Positions 43,398 to 53,900 of a stretch of 64,000 bases of DNA are shown one piece after another. Positions within the stretch are counted from its first letter, which is position 1, and each line of letters opens with the position of its first letter. The stretch spans positions 35,505 to 99,504 of the forward strand of contig SVFL01000004.1 of NCBI GenBank assembly GCA_015056885.1. Direction: 5' to 3'. Source of the DNA: Lachnospiraceae bacterium. Its GTDB lineage: Bacteria > Bacillota > Clostridia > Lachnospirales > Lachnospiraceae. The notes under the pieces were generated by a model. It was not told the DNA's origin and searched no databases. It saw only the letters and a program-made list of their open reading frames with translations. Made by a program: the position numbers and the translations under genes.

Positions 43398-45053
43398 TTA
43401 TGTATCGCTGACGCCTAATTTGTCTTGATGTTGTTTTAATGAGGCAAATCTCAACAATTGTTTTCGTGAGGAAATCCCCAGTTTACTATAAATATTTCTG
43501 TTATGGTATTTTAAAGTATTTTCTGTAATTCCTAGGATTTGTACGATTTCTTTAGCTGTTTTGCCCGACAAGTATAATTCGTATATTCGGTATTCGGAAG
43601 GGGTAAGAGTACTTAAGTTACAGATAAAGAATTCATAATCTTCCAAAACAATCTCTTTTTTATGTTCTTCAGAAAGCTGCTGAATTTCGCTTTGGGCAAG
43701 AGAGTATTCTGCCAAGGCTTTTTCATAGGCTTCCTTTGTGCGTTGTGTTTCTTCCTCCGCAAGCTTGCGTGATATTTCCAGATTTTTTAATTGTTCTTCA
43801 TAGAGGATATCCTTTTCCTCAAGAAAGGCAAAAAGGTCATCAATTTCCCGTATTTTTAAACTGTTTCCGGATACGTCCTTTGATTTGATTTGCTCAAGGC
43901 TTTGTAATATGGGAGATACATATTTTTGACTTACCCAAAAACAATATACAAATGCAAAGAGTACTACAAAGAGGATTACACCAACAGTTTTTGAATTTCC
44001 TTTTTTAAGCAGACTTTCATATTGTGCTTCGGTGAGCATGATTGCTACAGTGAAGGTGCTATTACCTAATTGTAGGCTTTGTGTTTTGCCAATACATTTC
44101 TCAGTGCCAAAGTCAAATATTGTAAAATTTCTTTTTTCTAAGGTTTGTATATTGGAATCGGCATTGTTATATCGGCTGGAGTTGAATTGGCCCGAATATA
44201 CGTCTTGGTTGGCATCAAGCAAAGCACAAACTAATTGTTTTTCATCGTCCGTTTTCTGTGATAACTGGAAATAAAGATCATTTACTTCAAAACCACAGAC
44301 ACCAATGATATTTTCCTTTAAATCACGGATAGGAACATAAACATATCGTGCTCTTTCCCATGTTTCCGGAATCCCAATGGTAGGGCTTAAAAGATAGTGG
44401 GTTTTATCTGTAAATAAGGAATTGCTTTTGTCAAAAAAATCTGTCTGCATTTCATTCTGCCATCCGCTATGAAAGGTAAGGCTGTTTTCCTTTCCGGTGG
44501 TGAAAGCACCTCGATAAAGAGAAATCTCATTATTTACTGTATTTTCGGAATACATATTAATATATTTCAGGTAAATTCCGTTATAATAAGGCGTTTCTGT
44601 GCCACTGTTGACGGTTGTATTTAAGATATAAAAGGCTCCGCTTGATGGTGTAAGCTGCATATTTAGGTATACGATGTCATACAAATGGCGTTGCAAATCC
44701 ACCAACGTCTCAGAACTATTTTCCAAGTCATCAAATGTTAGGCTGTTTTCGGTTAAATAATGCTGAATGGAGCTCTCTAATTGCTCGGAAAAGGAAATTG
44801 CGTGAGCGGCAATTTTATTGTAGTCACTCTCAATGTTATTGGTATAAGAGAGGAGTTGTGTGTCTAACGCATCTATAATCTGTTTGTTTGCAGGACTAAT
44901 AATACCAAACAGATTAAAAAGCAGAAGAATCAGAGAAAGTACTATGGCTATGGCAGATATAATAAAAACAATAAAACGTCTGCGCATGGAAATGCTTTCC
45001 GCTTTGATTTGGTCGACTATTTTTTGGATATTAACTCGAGTTATTCGTTTCAT
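43398..45053 (-). CDS. Membrane-anchored LuxR-type regulator with extracytoplasmic sensor
   Basis: 551 residues. Helix 1 near 28-50, helix 2 near 362-382, with a ~310-residue extracytoplasmic dCache-like region between (ETWERARYVYVPIRDLKENIIGVCGFEV near 225-255). A HAMP-free cytoplasmic coiled coil (about 400-475) leads to a C-terminal LuxR HTH (LTPSEYRIYELYLSGKTAKEIVQILGITENTLKYHNRNIYSKLG). This is a one-component sensor that would bind DNA at the membrane. It is the second gene of a two-gene operon, 15 bp after the solute-binding lipoprotein gene. Confidence 0.8.
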   Translation of the reverse strand: MKRITRVNIQKIVDQIKAESISMRRRFIVFIISAIAIVLSLILLLFNLFGIISPANKQIIDALDTQLLSYTNNIESDYNKIAAHAISFSEQLESSIQHYLTENSLTFDDLENSSETLVDLQRHLYDIVYLNMQLTPSSGAFYILNTTVNSGTETPYYNGIYLKYINMYSENTVNNEISLYRGAFTTGKENSLTFHSGWQNEMQTDFFDKSNSLFTDKTHYLLSPTIGIPETWERARYVYVPIRDLKENIIGVCGFEVNDLYFQLSQKTDDEKQLVCALLDANQDVYSGQFNSSRYNNADSNIQTLEKRNFTIFDFGTEKCIGKTQSLQLGNSTFTVAIMLTEAQYESLLKKGNSKTVGVILFVVLFAFVYCFWVSQKYVSPILQSLEQIKSKDVSGNSLKIREIDDLFAFLEEKDILYEEQLKNLEISRKLAEEETQRTKEAYEKALAEYSLAQSEIQQLSEEHKKEIVLEDYEFFICNLSTLTPSEYRIYELYLSGKTAKEIVQILGITENTLKYHNRNIYSKLGISSRKQLLRFASLKQHQDKLGVSDT

Positions 45054-45068
45054 GTTTCATGATACCTC

Positions 45069-46433
45069 TTACTTGGCCGACAGGCTTATTAGTTCGGCAA
45101 GAGAAGATTCTGTGAGCTCGTTCATAACAGTATCAGGATCTTCTCCATCAGAGACGCGTCTGAGATATTGCGTATGGGCAGAACGCAAGACGGATTTTAC
45201 ATTGTTTTCAAAAGCATTTTGTGTTTCGGAAGCTCCGTTGTAAAGTGGAAGAGCATAGAAGGAATACTCCCGGCTCATAGTATCAACAGCTTCATAAACA
45301 CTATGATAATTTTCGTTTTCAACTATGCTGATATCTGTAAACAAAGAGTCAAAGGCCTCGTCTGTAATGGGCAGATAACCGGCTTGAGTTACAAAATCAA
45401 GATTATGACCGCTTTCGGTGAGCCATTTGGCGAAAATATAGGCAGCCTGATTTTTTGATTCATTGTCACTTTTCATTGCAAAAAGTCCGCCTCCACGATG
45501 GACTACACCTGCAGAATTATTGGTGAATTTAGGGTATGGCAATGCCATTGTAGTGATGGGTTCCGTTGTATTGTCTGCATAAATAACTTCTTCCGGCTGA
45601 TACAATACATCAGCTGTAGAACCTGTGTTGGCTATTATTTCAACGGTTTTCCATTTTGCGGCAGCATATCCGTCATCCAGACAGATACCACCATAGATTG
45701 CTGTTTGGGCTAAGGGCATCCAAATCTGCTTAAAAGCTTCATCCTGAAGCTGCAACCGGCTGTTGCTAATCAGTTCTTTTCCATGAGCTTTCATACCGAT
45801 ATAAGCATAATTATAATAGTCATTTAATTGGACAAAATTCTGACCATCGGACCAGTCATAGTATTTACGGGCAGCTTCAAAAAGACCATCAAAAGTAGTA
45901 AGGTTTTGGGTCGATACACCGGTTTCAGATTGAAATCTGTCAAACAGGGTTTGGTTGATGAAAAGTGCTTCCGTTGATTTGGCAACAGGTAACATCAATA
46001 AGTTGCTGTCAAAATATCCTTCGGCTAGAAATTCGTCATGAAATCCGGCGAGTTCATTTTCCGTAAAATATTCATTCCACACAAGAAGATTTTCCTGACC
46101 AACAATTTCCACAACGCGGGGATAGGCGGTAAATAAGTCGGGTAAGCTTTCTGCTCCGGGCTCTCCGTTAGCGGATGCGGCTAAGGCCTTATCAATTGCA
46201 GAAGAACTGGTAACAGAAACCACATTAATTGTAATACCATTTTCTTTGCCTGTAGTTCCATTGAATTCGTCAATAATTGTGTTGAGTGGAGATTTGGTCT
46301 GACTGCCATAAACATGCCACATAGTAAGCGTAATAGGGTTTTCCGGACTGGGAGTCTGCTGTTGTGTGCAACCGGACAAACAGGTCATCATAATTGCCAT
46401 ACTTATAATTATTGCGATATATCTTTTAATCAT
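45069..46433 (-). CDS. Extracellular solute-binding lipoprotein
   Basis: 454 residues. Lipobox LSGC near residue 22. Family 1 solute-binding features: ITLTMWHVYGSQTKSPLNTIIDEFN at the N-terminus, LPDLFTAYPRVVEIV, the LLMLPVAKSTEALFINQTLF segment and GVVHRGGGLFAMK. No permease or ATPase genes lie nearby. Coupled on the minus strand to a membrane LuxR regulator, so it may present a ligand to that sensor. Ligand class (probably carbohydrate) is inference. Confidence 0.82.
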   Translation of the reverse strand: MIKRYIAIIISMAIMMTCLSGCTQQQTPSPENPITLTMWHVYGSQTKSPLNTIIDEFNGTTGKENGITINVVSVTSSSAIDKALAASANGEPGAESLPDLFTAYPRVVEIVGQENLLVWNEYFTENELAGFHDEFLAEGYFDSNLLMLPVAKSTEALFINQTLFDRFQSETGVSTQNLTTFDGLFEAARKYYDWSDGQNFVQLNDYYNYAYIGMKAHGKELISNSRLQLQDEAFKQIWMPLAQTAIYGGICLDDGYAAAKWKTVEIIANTGSTADVLYQPEEVIYADNTTEPITTMALPYPKFTNNSAGVVHRGGGLFAMKSDNESKNQAAYIFAKWLTESGHNLDFVTQAGYLPITDEAFDSLFTDISIVENENYHSVYEAVDTMSREYSFYALPLYNGASETQNAFENNVKSVLRSAHTQYLRRVSDGEDPDTVMNELTESSLAELISLSAK

Positions 46434-46455
46434 TTTTTATCCTTTCAAAGTAGAT

Positions 46456-46526
46456 TTCCCACCCCAATTCCCACCCTTATTGTAATAAAAATACTGAATT
46501 CCCACCCTTTTTGGCTTTTAGGGGTG
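46456..46526. promoter_or_regulatory. Direct repeats TTCCCACCCY in a divergent promoter region
   Basis: TTCCCACCC occurs at 46456-46465, 46468-46477 and 46499-46508, spaced 12 and 31 bp (about one and three helical turns). The inverse motif AGGGGTGG follows at 46519. They lie between the solute-binding lipoprotein gene and the 7TM sensor gene, so they are candidate operators for the LuxR or NarL-type regulators encoded on either side. Confidence 0.5.
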
Positions 46527-46647
46527 GTGTGAAGTGTTGAATGGCTTGTTAATATATCATGGGGGAAGATTGTCTTTCCAAATATTATCACACACAATTT
46601 AGACCTAGTCAATGGTGTGAAATGTATTATACGAGGGTGAGAAAAAG

Positions 46648-48957
46648 ATGATATACAATGTGTATTTTGATGTTTTTGCAGTCGTAATTTCTTTCTTTTC
46701 GATTATATTGGCATTTACCAAAAAGGATTTTTGGAAAAGGCAAAACTTTATTCTTTTTATTTTGCTGGTGGCGACATTTTTGGCGTCACTGTTAGATATT
46801 TTAAGCTCCATCGGCAATTCCTATATTGTGGAATGGTCTTATGAACTGAGAGATGTATTGAACTATGGATATTTATCCGTACAAAATATTATGCCTTATT
46901 TGTTTTGCTTGTATATTGTATTCCTGATTGATTTGGATAATAAGCTGAACAGGAAGAGAAGACGCCTGTTTCATATAGGTCTGTCAATTCCTTATGCAGT
47001 GGATGTGGTTTTGCTTTTACTGAACCCTTTTATAAGAGAAGTGTTCTATTACGATTCGAACAGAGTTTACACGCATGACTGGGGCATGATTGTGCTTTAT
47101 GTGAATGCGCTTTTATACATGGTGTTCAATTACTATCTGATGATACGATATGGTAAAGAGGTTCGGTTTGCAAAAAAAGCTACGGTATATCTGTTCCTTA
47201 CAGCCAGCCTTGTAGCAGTTGTTTTCCAGATTCTGATACCTACCATACTGTTACAACTCTGTATAGAGGCTTTATGTCTGTCGGGAATATTATTTACCGT
47301 AGAAAATGAAAATGACATCCTGCACAGTATTTTGCTGTATTTCTTCTTGCTGATTTTGTGTTTTTTTGCCCAGGTAAACATCATCCCCAACGTTTTTCCA
47401 TGGAGGATGATTTCCGGTATTTATTTTATGGCACTGGGAGTATTGCTTGTAATCTATTTTGCGGAACGCATCGTAGACAGAGGACAGCTGAAACGTTGGA
47501 TGATGTTTTGTGCATGGCTGATTGTTGGTTTTATGCTTCTTCGAACGGTAAGATATGAAGTGTTTCCGGTGACATCGGCTTGTGCACGTTATACATGGTA
47601 TTTGTACTATTTGCCTATGCTGTACATTCCACTGTGTACATTTTATGCAACATTGAGCATTGACGGGCAGGAAAAAAGAGAATTTGGCAGAGTCAAATTA
47701 TGGTTTGGAGCAGTGACTTTCTTATTGCTTCTGTGCGTATTGTCCAACGATTTCCATCAGAAAGTGTTTTCTTTTGAAGAGGGCTATCGTAATTGGGACA
47801 GCAGTTATACACATGAATTTGGATATTTTATTGTGATTGGATGGATTTATTGTTTATATGTACTTTCGCTTGTCAGTATGTTCAGAACATGCAGGCTTTC
47901 CAAGGTGAAAAAGAAATGGTGGGTTACGATGATTCCCTTTGTTCTGGGAATTACCATGCAGCTTTTAATCACTTTTGGGAAAATGCCCAAGATGAATGGT
48001 CTTATGGTAATCAATTTTCCGGAAGCGGTATGTTTTATGATAGCACTTTTTTGGGAGTGTTGTATTCGCATTGGATTGATTCCCACCAACAAAGGATATG
48101 GGGAGCTGATGCGAGTATCTTCCTTAGAGTTACAGATCACGGACAATAGTGGAAAAACGGTATATAGGTCCCAATCAGCAAAAGAGATAGAAGATGTATA
48201 TAAGAAAAAGACGGAACCTGTTCTCTTGGATGATGATACAGAGCTGTACTGTGAACGGATTCCCGGGGGATATACCTATTGGCAGAATGATATTTCAGAA
48301 TTGAATGAAATTAACAAAAAGCTGGAGGAGGTCCATTCCCTTCTTGCAGAAGAAACGGACTTGATTCGTTTGGAGAACGAGCTAAAGGAAAAACAGGTCT
48401 CCATTGAGCAGAGGACCAAATTGTATGAACGGATAAATGCCAGAACCATAACACAATCGGGAAAAATTGCTCATTTGGCACAGGCAGCTCTTGAGACGGA
48501 TGACAGACAGGTTCGAAAATACAATGCAGGACTGATTTGTTTCTTGGGTGCATACATAAAACGTTATGCCAATCTGATGTTGCTGGCGGAAAATGAAAAC
48601 ATGATGAGTACGGCAGAGTTGGGAATGGCCATTGCAGAGTCTCTTCGTTATCTTGGAAATGTAGAGATTCCTACGGATTATGTTGGAAACGCAAATGTGA
48701 AGATTCCCACAGATGATGTGATTTTGCTTTATGAAATTTTTGAAAAGCTGGTGGAGAATACGCTATCCAATCTGAAAGCGGTTTATGTCAAGCTGGAGGA
48801 CTCGGCAGGAATTATTCTTAAGATTACATTGGAGGGAGTAAGTGCCGCTTTGGATGAAGATGCAAAAGACAAATTGTTTCAGGCAGGTATCCCTGTAACC
48901 ATAAAGCAGGAAGACGAGAATAGTTATATACGTTTTCGTTTGACAAAGGAGGTGTAG
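46648..48957 (+). CDS. Double-7TM sensor protein with degenerate kinase-like C-terminus
   Basis: 769 residues. Two consecutive seven-helix regions (about 1-215 and 220-490) resemble the histidine kinase N-terminal 7TM domain, duplicated. A coiled coil (about 535-600) is followed by a region with helical dimerisation-like and ATPase-like parts (LLAENENMMSTAELGMAIAESL, IFEKLVENTLSNLKAVYVKL) but with no clear H-box or G boxes. The stop is 4 bp before the start of the next kinase. It probably acts as a co-sensor or inactive partner of the kinase below. Confidence 0.7.
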   Translation: MIYNVYFDVFAVVISFFSIILAFTKKDFWKRQNFILFILLVATFLASLLDILSSIGNSYIVEWSYELRDVLNYGYLSVQNIMPYLFCLYIVFLIDLDNKLNRKRRRLFHIGLSIPYAVDVVLLLLNPFIREVFYYDSNRVYTHDWGMIVLYVNALLYMVFNYYLMIRYGKEVRFAKKATVYLFLTASLVAVVFQILIPTILLQLCIEALCLSGILFTVENENDILHSILLYFFLLILCFFAQVNIIPNVFPWRMISGIYFMALGVLLVIYFAERIVDRGQLKRWMMFCAWLIVGFMLLRTVRYEVFPVTSACARYTWYLYYLPMLYIPLCTFYATLSIDGQEKREFGRVKLWFGAVTFLLLLCVLSNDFHQKVFSFEEGYRNWDSSYTHEFGYFIVIGWIYCLYVLSLVSMFRTCRLSKVKKKWWVTMIPFVLGITMQLLITFGKMPKMNGLMVINFPEAVCFMIALFWECCIRIGLIPTNKGYGELMRVSSLELQITDNSGKTVYRSQSAKEIEDVYKKKTEPVLLDDDTELYCERIPGGYTYWQNDISELNEINKKLEEVHSLLAEETDLIRLENELKEKQVSIEQRTKLYERINARTITQSGKIAHLAQAALETDDRQVRKYNAGLICFLGAYIKRYANLMLLAENENMMSTAELGMAIAESLRYLGNVEIPTDYVGNANVKIPTDDVILLYEIFEKLVENTLSNLKAVYVKLEDSAGIILKITLEGVSAALDEDAKDKLFQAGIPVTIKQEDENSYIRFRLTKEV

Positions 48958-48961
48958 CAGG

Positions 48962-50221
48962 ATGCAGTTTGGTGATATGCCGGATATGGCAAGAAACTTT
49001 TTGTTTATATGGCTGATAGTTATTTTTATCCTGGGACTGTACAATCTGTTCCGCTCTGTGCAGGTAAAGGAGAAAAGGCATATTGTGATTTCTACGGTAT
49101 TGCTTGTAATAGAGTATTTATTGCTTCAGATTGCAGCTGACATTTCACACAGGAATATGGAGATGGAGCATGTGGGGCTTAGTGATACACTTGGTCGTAT
49201 TGGCATGATATGGTGGATTGTTCTGATTGCCGGAATCATGGCCATAAGTATTACGCTGGCTTCCTATTTCAGACACTGGAAAAAGGAGCACATTACTCCC
49301 ATGTCTGTAAAGGACAGCATGGATATGTTGCATGCGGGATTATGCTACTGGGAAGAGGGTGGAAGAATTATTTTATCCAATAAGAAAATGGATGAAATCT
49401 GCCTTGCCATTACCGGAGAAATGCTTTTGAATGGAGAAAAATTTTATAAACAGCTGGATGCAGAATGTGTATCCATGCCGGACGGAACCATAAAATTTTT
49501 TTCCCATAATCAGGTTGCATTTGCGGATAAACAAATCTATGAGCTGGTGGCTGCGGATGTAACAGAGCTCTATAAGAAAAATGAACTGCTGGAGCAGGAA
49601 ACGCAAAGTCTGCGGAAGATGAACGAGAGTCTGAGAAGATATAATCAGAATATTGAGGAAATGGTTCGTAAGCAGGAAATACTGGATACCAAGGTCTATA
49701 TTCATGATGAGATGAATCGCTTGATGCTACTTACGACAGCAAATGCAGAGACGCCCATGTCGGAGGAGGATTTTAAAGAGATTCTGACATTGTGGAGAAA
49801 TAATGCAATCCTTCTTGGAACGGAAAACAATAAGACCAAGGTTAATACGGATATTACAGAAGTTAACCAATTAGCTGAGTTATTGGGTGTTCGCTTAATA
49901 TGGGAAGGGGAGCAGGCATCTCTTATGCCGGATACTATAAGAGAAGTATTCATAATGGTTGCCAGAGAGGCCATTGCAAATGCAGTGAAGCATGCAGAGG
50001 CCAAGAACATTACAATCGGAATCCATAAGAAGGAAGATAAATTGTGCATTGGAATTTCCAATGATGGCAGAGTTCCCGGCGGCAAAATATCCCCGGGCGG
50101 AGGTCTGAGCAATATAAAAAGAATGGTAGAACAAAAAAGGGGCCGGTTTAAAGTGGAAGTAAATGAGGCTTTCAAGATGACATTGGAATTTGAAACTAGC
50201 CGATTGGCGGGGGCAAAATAA
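48962..50221 (+). CDS. Sensor histidine kinase, NarL-partner type
   Basis: 419 residues. Helices near 10-27, 38-58 and 73-95. A PAS-like region (about 110-205) and a coiled coil follow. The likely phosphoacceptor is H248 in VYIHDEMNRLML. The HATPase domain has AREAIANAVKHAEAKNI (N box) and ISNDGRVPGGKISPGGGLSNIK (G boxes). Partner of the NarL-type regulator 48 bp downstream and of the 7TM protein upstream, in one operon. Confidence 0.82.
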   Translation: MQFGDMPDMARNFLFIWLIVIFILGLYNLFRSVQVKEKRHIVISTVLLVIEYLLLQIAADISHRNMEMEHVGLSDTLGRIGMIWWIVLIAGIMAISITLASYFRHWKKEHITPMSVKDSMDMLHAGLCYWEEGGRIILSNKKMDEICLAITGEMLLNGEKFYKQLDAECVSMPDGTIKFFSHNQVAFADKQIYELVAADVTELYKKNELLEQETQSLRKMNESLRRYNQNIEEMVRKQEILDTKVYIHDEMNRLMLLTTANAETPMSEEDFKEILTLWRNNAILLGTENNKTKVNTDITEVNQLAELLGVRLIWEGEQASLMPDTIREVFIMVAREAIANAVKHAEAKNITIGIHKKEDKLCIGISNDGRVPGGKISPGGGLSNIKRMVEQKRGRFKVEVNEAFKMTLEFETSRLAGAK

Positions 50222-50269
50222 AAAGATAAGTAATAAAATGATGAATAGTTAGGTAAAAGGGGGTAGTTT

Positions 50270-50896
50270 ATGGCTTATCGCGTTTTAGTGGTGGAAGATC
50301 AGGAAATGCCAAGGCAGCTTTTTGAAATATTCATCAATTCCAGTGAGAATTTTAAGCATGTGGGTTCCGTGGCAAATGCAGGTTTGGCATTGTCCATGTG
50401 TCGGAATCAGCAGGTGGATTTGATATTGATGGATGTAATGACAGAGCTTGGACATAGTGGCTTGGAGGCTGCGGCAGAAATTAAGCAGGTCTTTCCGAGG
50501 ATTAAGATTATAATCGTAACATCCATGCCGGAATATTCCTGGCTGGAGCGTGCACGGGAAATCGGAGTTGACTCGTTTTGGTATAAAGATGGGAAAAAGA
50601 CGGCAATTCTGGATGTGATGAACAGAACCATGGAGGGGGAAAGCATCTATCCGGATACCACACCTCTTATTCAGATTGGCAATAGTACCAATCATGAATT
50701 TACAGAGCGTGAGTTGGACATTTTACGGGAGCTGACCACCGGTGACAGTAATACTGAGATAGGGGACCGGCTGGGGATTTCTGCCAGTACCGTAAAGTAT
50801 CATGTGGAAAACCTATTGTCGAAAACCGGTTTTCATACCCGGACAGAGCTGGCTTCTGAGGCGAGAAGTCTGGGGATCGTAATAAAAGATAAGTAA
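50270..50896 (+). CDS. NarL/LuxR-family response regulator
   Basis: 208 residues, ATG behind AAAGGGGGTAG. Receiver domain with EDQE, phosphoacceptor D55 in LILMDVM, S/T in IVTSMP and K in FWYKDG. The C-terminal LuxR HTH is FTERELDILRELTTGDSNTEIGDRLGISASTVKYHVENLLSKTG. Last gene of the sensor operon; only 32 bp separate it from the giant surface protein gene, which may be its target or be cotranscribed. Confidence 0.9.
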   Translation: MAYRVLVVEDQEMPRQLFEIFINSSENFKHVGSVANAGLALSMCRNQQVDLILMDVMTELGHSGLEAAAEIKQVFPRIKIIIVTSMPEYSWLERAREIGVDSFWYKDGKKTAILDVMNRTMEGESIYPDTTPLIQIGNSTNHEFTERELDILRELTTGDSNTEIGDRLGISASTVKYHVENLLSKTGFHTRTELASEARSLGIVIKDK

Positions 50897-50928
50897 TGAC
50901 GAATTAAGAATAAAGGAGGAAGTACAAA

Positions 50929-53900
50929 GTGACGAAAGGTTCAAAGAGAAGAATTATAAGTGTGATTCTGTGTTTTGTTTTAGTATTCGGCATGATGCCG
51001 GTAAATACGCTGCAGGTACATGCAGAATTAAATGGCGAGGACACGAATACGGTCTCCGGTAATACAATTTCGGGGAATGATGGTACTAGTGATGGAGAGG
51101 TTGTGATTGGAAATCCGATATATGAGGGAGATACCTTTCTGCAATATGACGGAGCTGTAGCAGCAAATGGATTGATTGAATTAAGCATAGCAGGAGTGGA
51201 GGTCATCAAAGGCTCAAGTGTGCAAAGTAACAGTGCATTTGTTGACAATGGTTACCCGGAAGCTTCTATCGATTCCGTGGAAAACGTAGATGGAGTGCCT
51301 GTCTGGTCCGTAACAGGTCATACAATTACACTGAATAGTGATTTTACATGTGAGGATGGAGATGACGGTATCTATCTGATTCATTCGCAAGGGAAAGAAG
51401 CTACCATTAATGTTACGGGCGATGTTCATATTAAGAACGCATTTCACGGTATACGAAATGAATCGGAAGCACCACGTACTACTATTAATGTAGCAGATGA
51501 AAAAAATTTTCAAATCACATGTGCTTTATATGGAATTACAAACGGAATCAAAGGTTCCAATTCCAGACAGGAACATCGTGTGGAATTAAATGGCGGTAAT
51601 GTCGCAATTACTAATAAAGGATGGAACGGCGATAATACGGGCGGATACGGAATATTCTGTCAGGGCGCTGTGATGAACTGTTATTCCGGCAGTGATGTAA
51701 CAGAAGCGGTTGGAGAAGTATATATCAACAGTAAGCTTATTATAACCTATAAAGACAATGTTCCGGGTGGTGACGGTATTATTACGGGACGTGCCTACGA
51801 CGGAGTAAAGGAGAAATATATTTACCAGCCGGGAAAAGGAGTAAAGCTGGAATCAGGTAAGAATTTATATATATATGTTCGAAATAAATCACTGGGTGGA
51901 TATAATAGTCTTTCCTATGATTCCGGTGTGAGTGGTATTTACGGTTCCGGTAATATTGATTTCCTGCGTGTGGAACCATATTCAGAAATGGATTATGTAA
52001 TATGTAACGATTTTGATGCATTGAAAGCTGCTTTGGAGAATCCTGAGGTTACGGATGTAAGAGTTCAGCTTTCTGCAGTTAATATAATTACAGAAAGTGA
52101 TTTGAACGATGACAGTTATTTTATTACTGTTAACGGCAAGAAAAATATGAGAATCGGTGCCTATAGCCATTCTGTTACGAATCGAATAAAAGTAGATTGT
52201 GATACAAAAGATTATGGCGGAATCATCTATGTAGGTTCCGGTGCCGAATTGAATATATCCAGTGACGGGGCTTCCTCTTTGGAGGCACAGTTTATGCAGC
52301 AGACCAATACAGCAGGAACTATCTTTGCACAAAACAGTATACTCGTAGTTGCAAGAAACGGTGTTGTAAATATGAGTAGTGGTGTGATTGGATATGACTA
52401 TAAAGCAGTGAAAGAGTCAGGGAAACATGGTGATTTTGTATACCCTGTACGAGTATATGACGGAACTTTCAATATGACGGGCGGAGTGCTCAAAGCTTCT
52501 GTTTTTGGTCGTGCCTATGGTAAAACGGAACAGGCTGGTGGTGTTATCAATATATGTAAAGATTCTGCAAATGTCACGGTTGATGGCGGAAGATTAATTA
52601 TCAATCTTGGATTTGACAGTAGCTTAGGTAAGGCTGAGAATGAAGGCTATACATACAAGCAGGCTGTATTCTTTGGAAAAGGTATTTTATCCTCTGCGGG
52701 ATATGATTATGAAGCAGGGTATAAGAGAGCAAATATAATATCAGGTGATTTTTTGCAGAGCACAATAGGAGATGCTGCAAAGGTTCCGTTTCTTGATGAT
52801 GAAGAAGAGTATATGAAAAGGCTGAAAACTCCTCTTGAAAACAATAAGGCGGATGGGGCATTATTTCTTATCACGAATGGATATAACCCAAAAGCTTACA
52901 CTCATTTTATGTTTCAGGTAGTGGATCCGTTAAAAAGTAATATGGAAATGGTCTATGACGAAGAAAAAGATTGTAAAGTGATTAATGTAGATGGAAATAC
53001 TGCACCGGAGCTTTATACGTTGGAGCTTGATCAGTACGATATCTATTCTGATATTCATACACCGGAAGACCAATATCAGAAACCGGTATGGGAATATTCT
53101 TTGGATGGCTATAACTGGAAAACCCCTACTGTTGATAATGGCTTTGTGAAAGAAGATATTAATCTTGAAAGACCATACAAGTTATATCTAAGTTATCAGC
53201 TTGGTAAAGATGTTTATTACAGACTTAAGTTTAATGATACAAACGGAAAGCTTTATTTGATTGATGAAAAGGTTCTGGTACATTACGGTTCTCCGGATGT
53301 ATCATCAGATGTAACTCTGGAATATGATAACGGCATGGGTTATGCAACACCGGATTCCAATGCTGTTATCAGTATCAAAGAGTGGATAGGATTAACAGAT
53401 GGTGAGATGATTCCTTCTCCGTACAATATGACAAAACTTGAAATTGTGCAGGCTCCGGAAGGAAGTACTCTTTGTGGAAAAATATTAGATGAAAATGTAA
53501 AAACATCCTTCAAGTTTCCGCAGGATTTTACAAAATATTCAGGCGATTATGTTCCGGGCAATTATGTGGTTCGTGTAGGTCAGCTTACATCTAAGAACCG
53601 ATGGGTTTATACGGATAAAGTTGTGATTACCATGAAAGTACCGGCAACGGAAATGAAGCTGAACTATGATAAAGACTGTTATTATGACTGTGATGGCGGA
53701 GATAATCCTGTTTATCATGCATCGGGTGTAGGTCTGCTGAATATTGAGACGGCAATTCTTCCGGTAACAGCATCACAGGATACATACACAGAGCCTGTTT
53801 GGGAAAGCAGCAATGAAGAAATTGTAGCAGTGACAGAAGATGGTATGTTAGAGGCGTTAAAACCGGGCAAGGTTACATTGACTGCCACCTCATCACTCGG

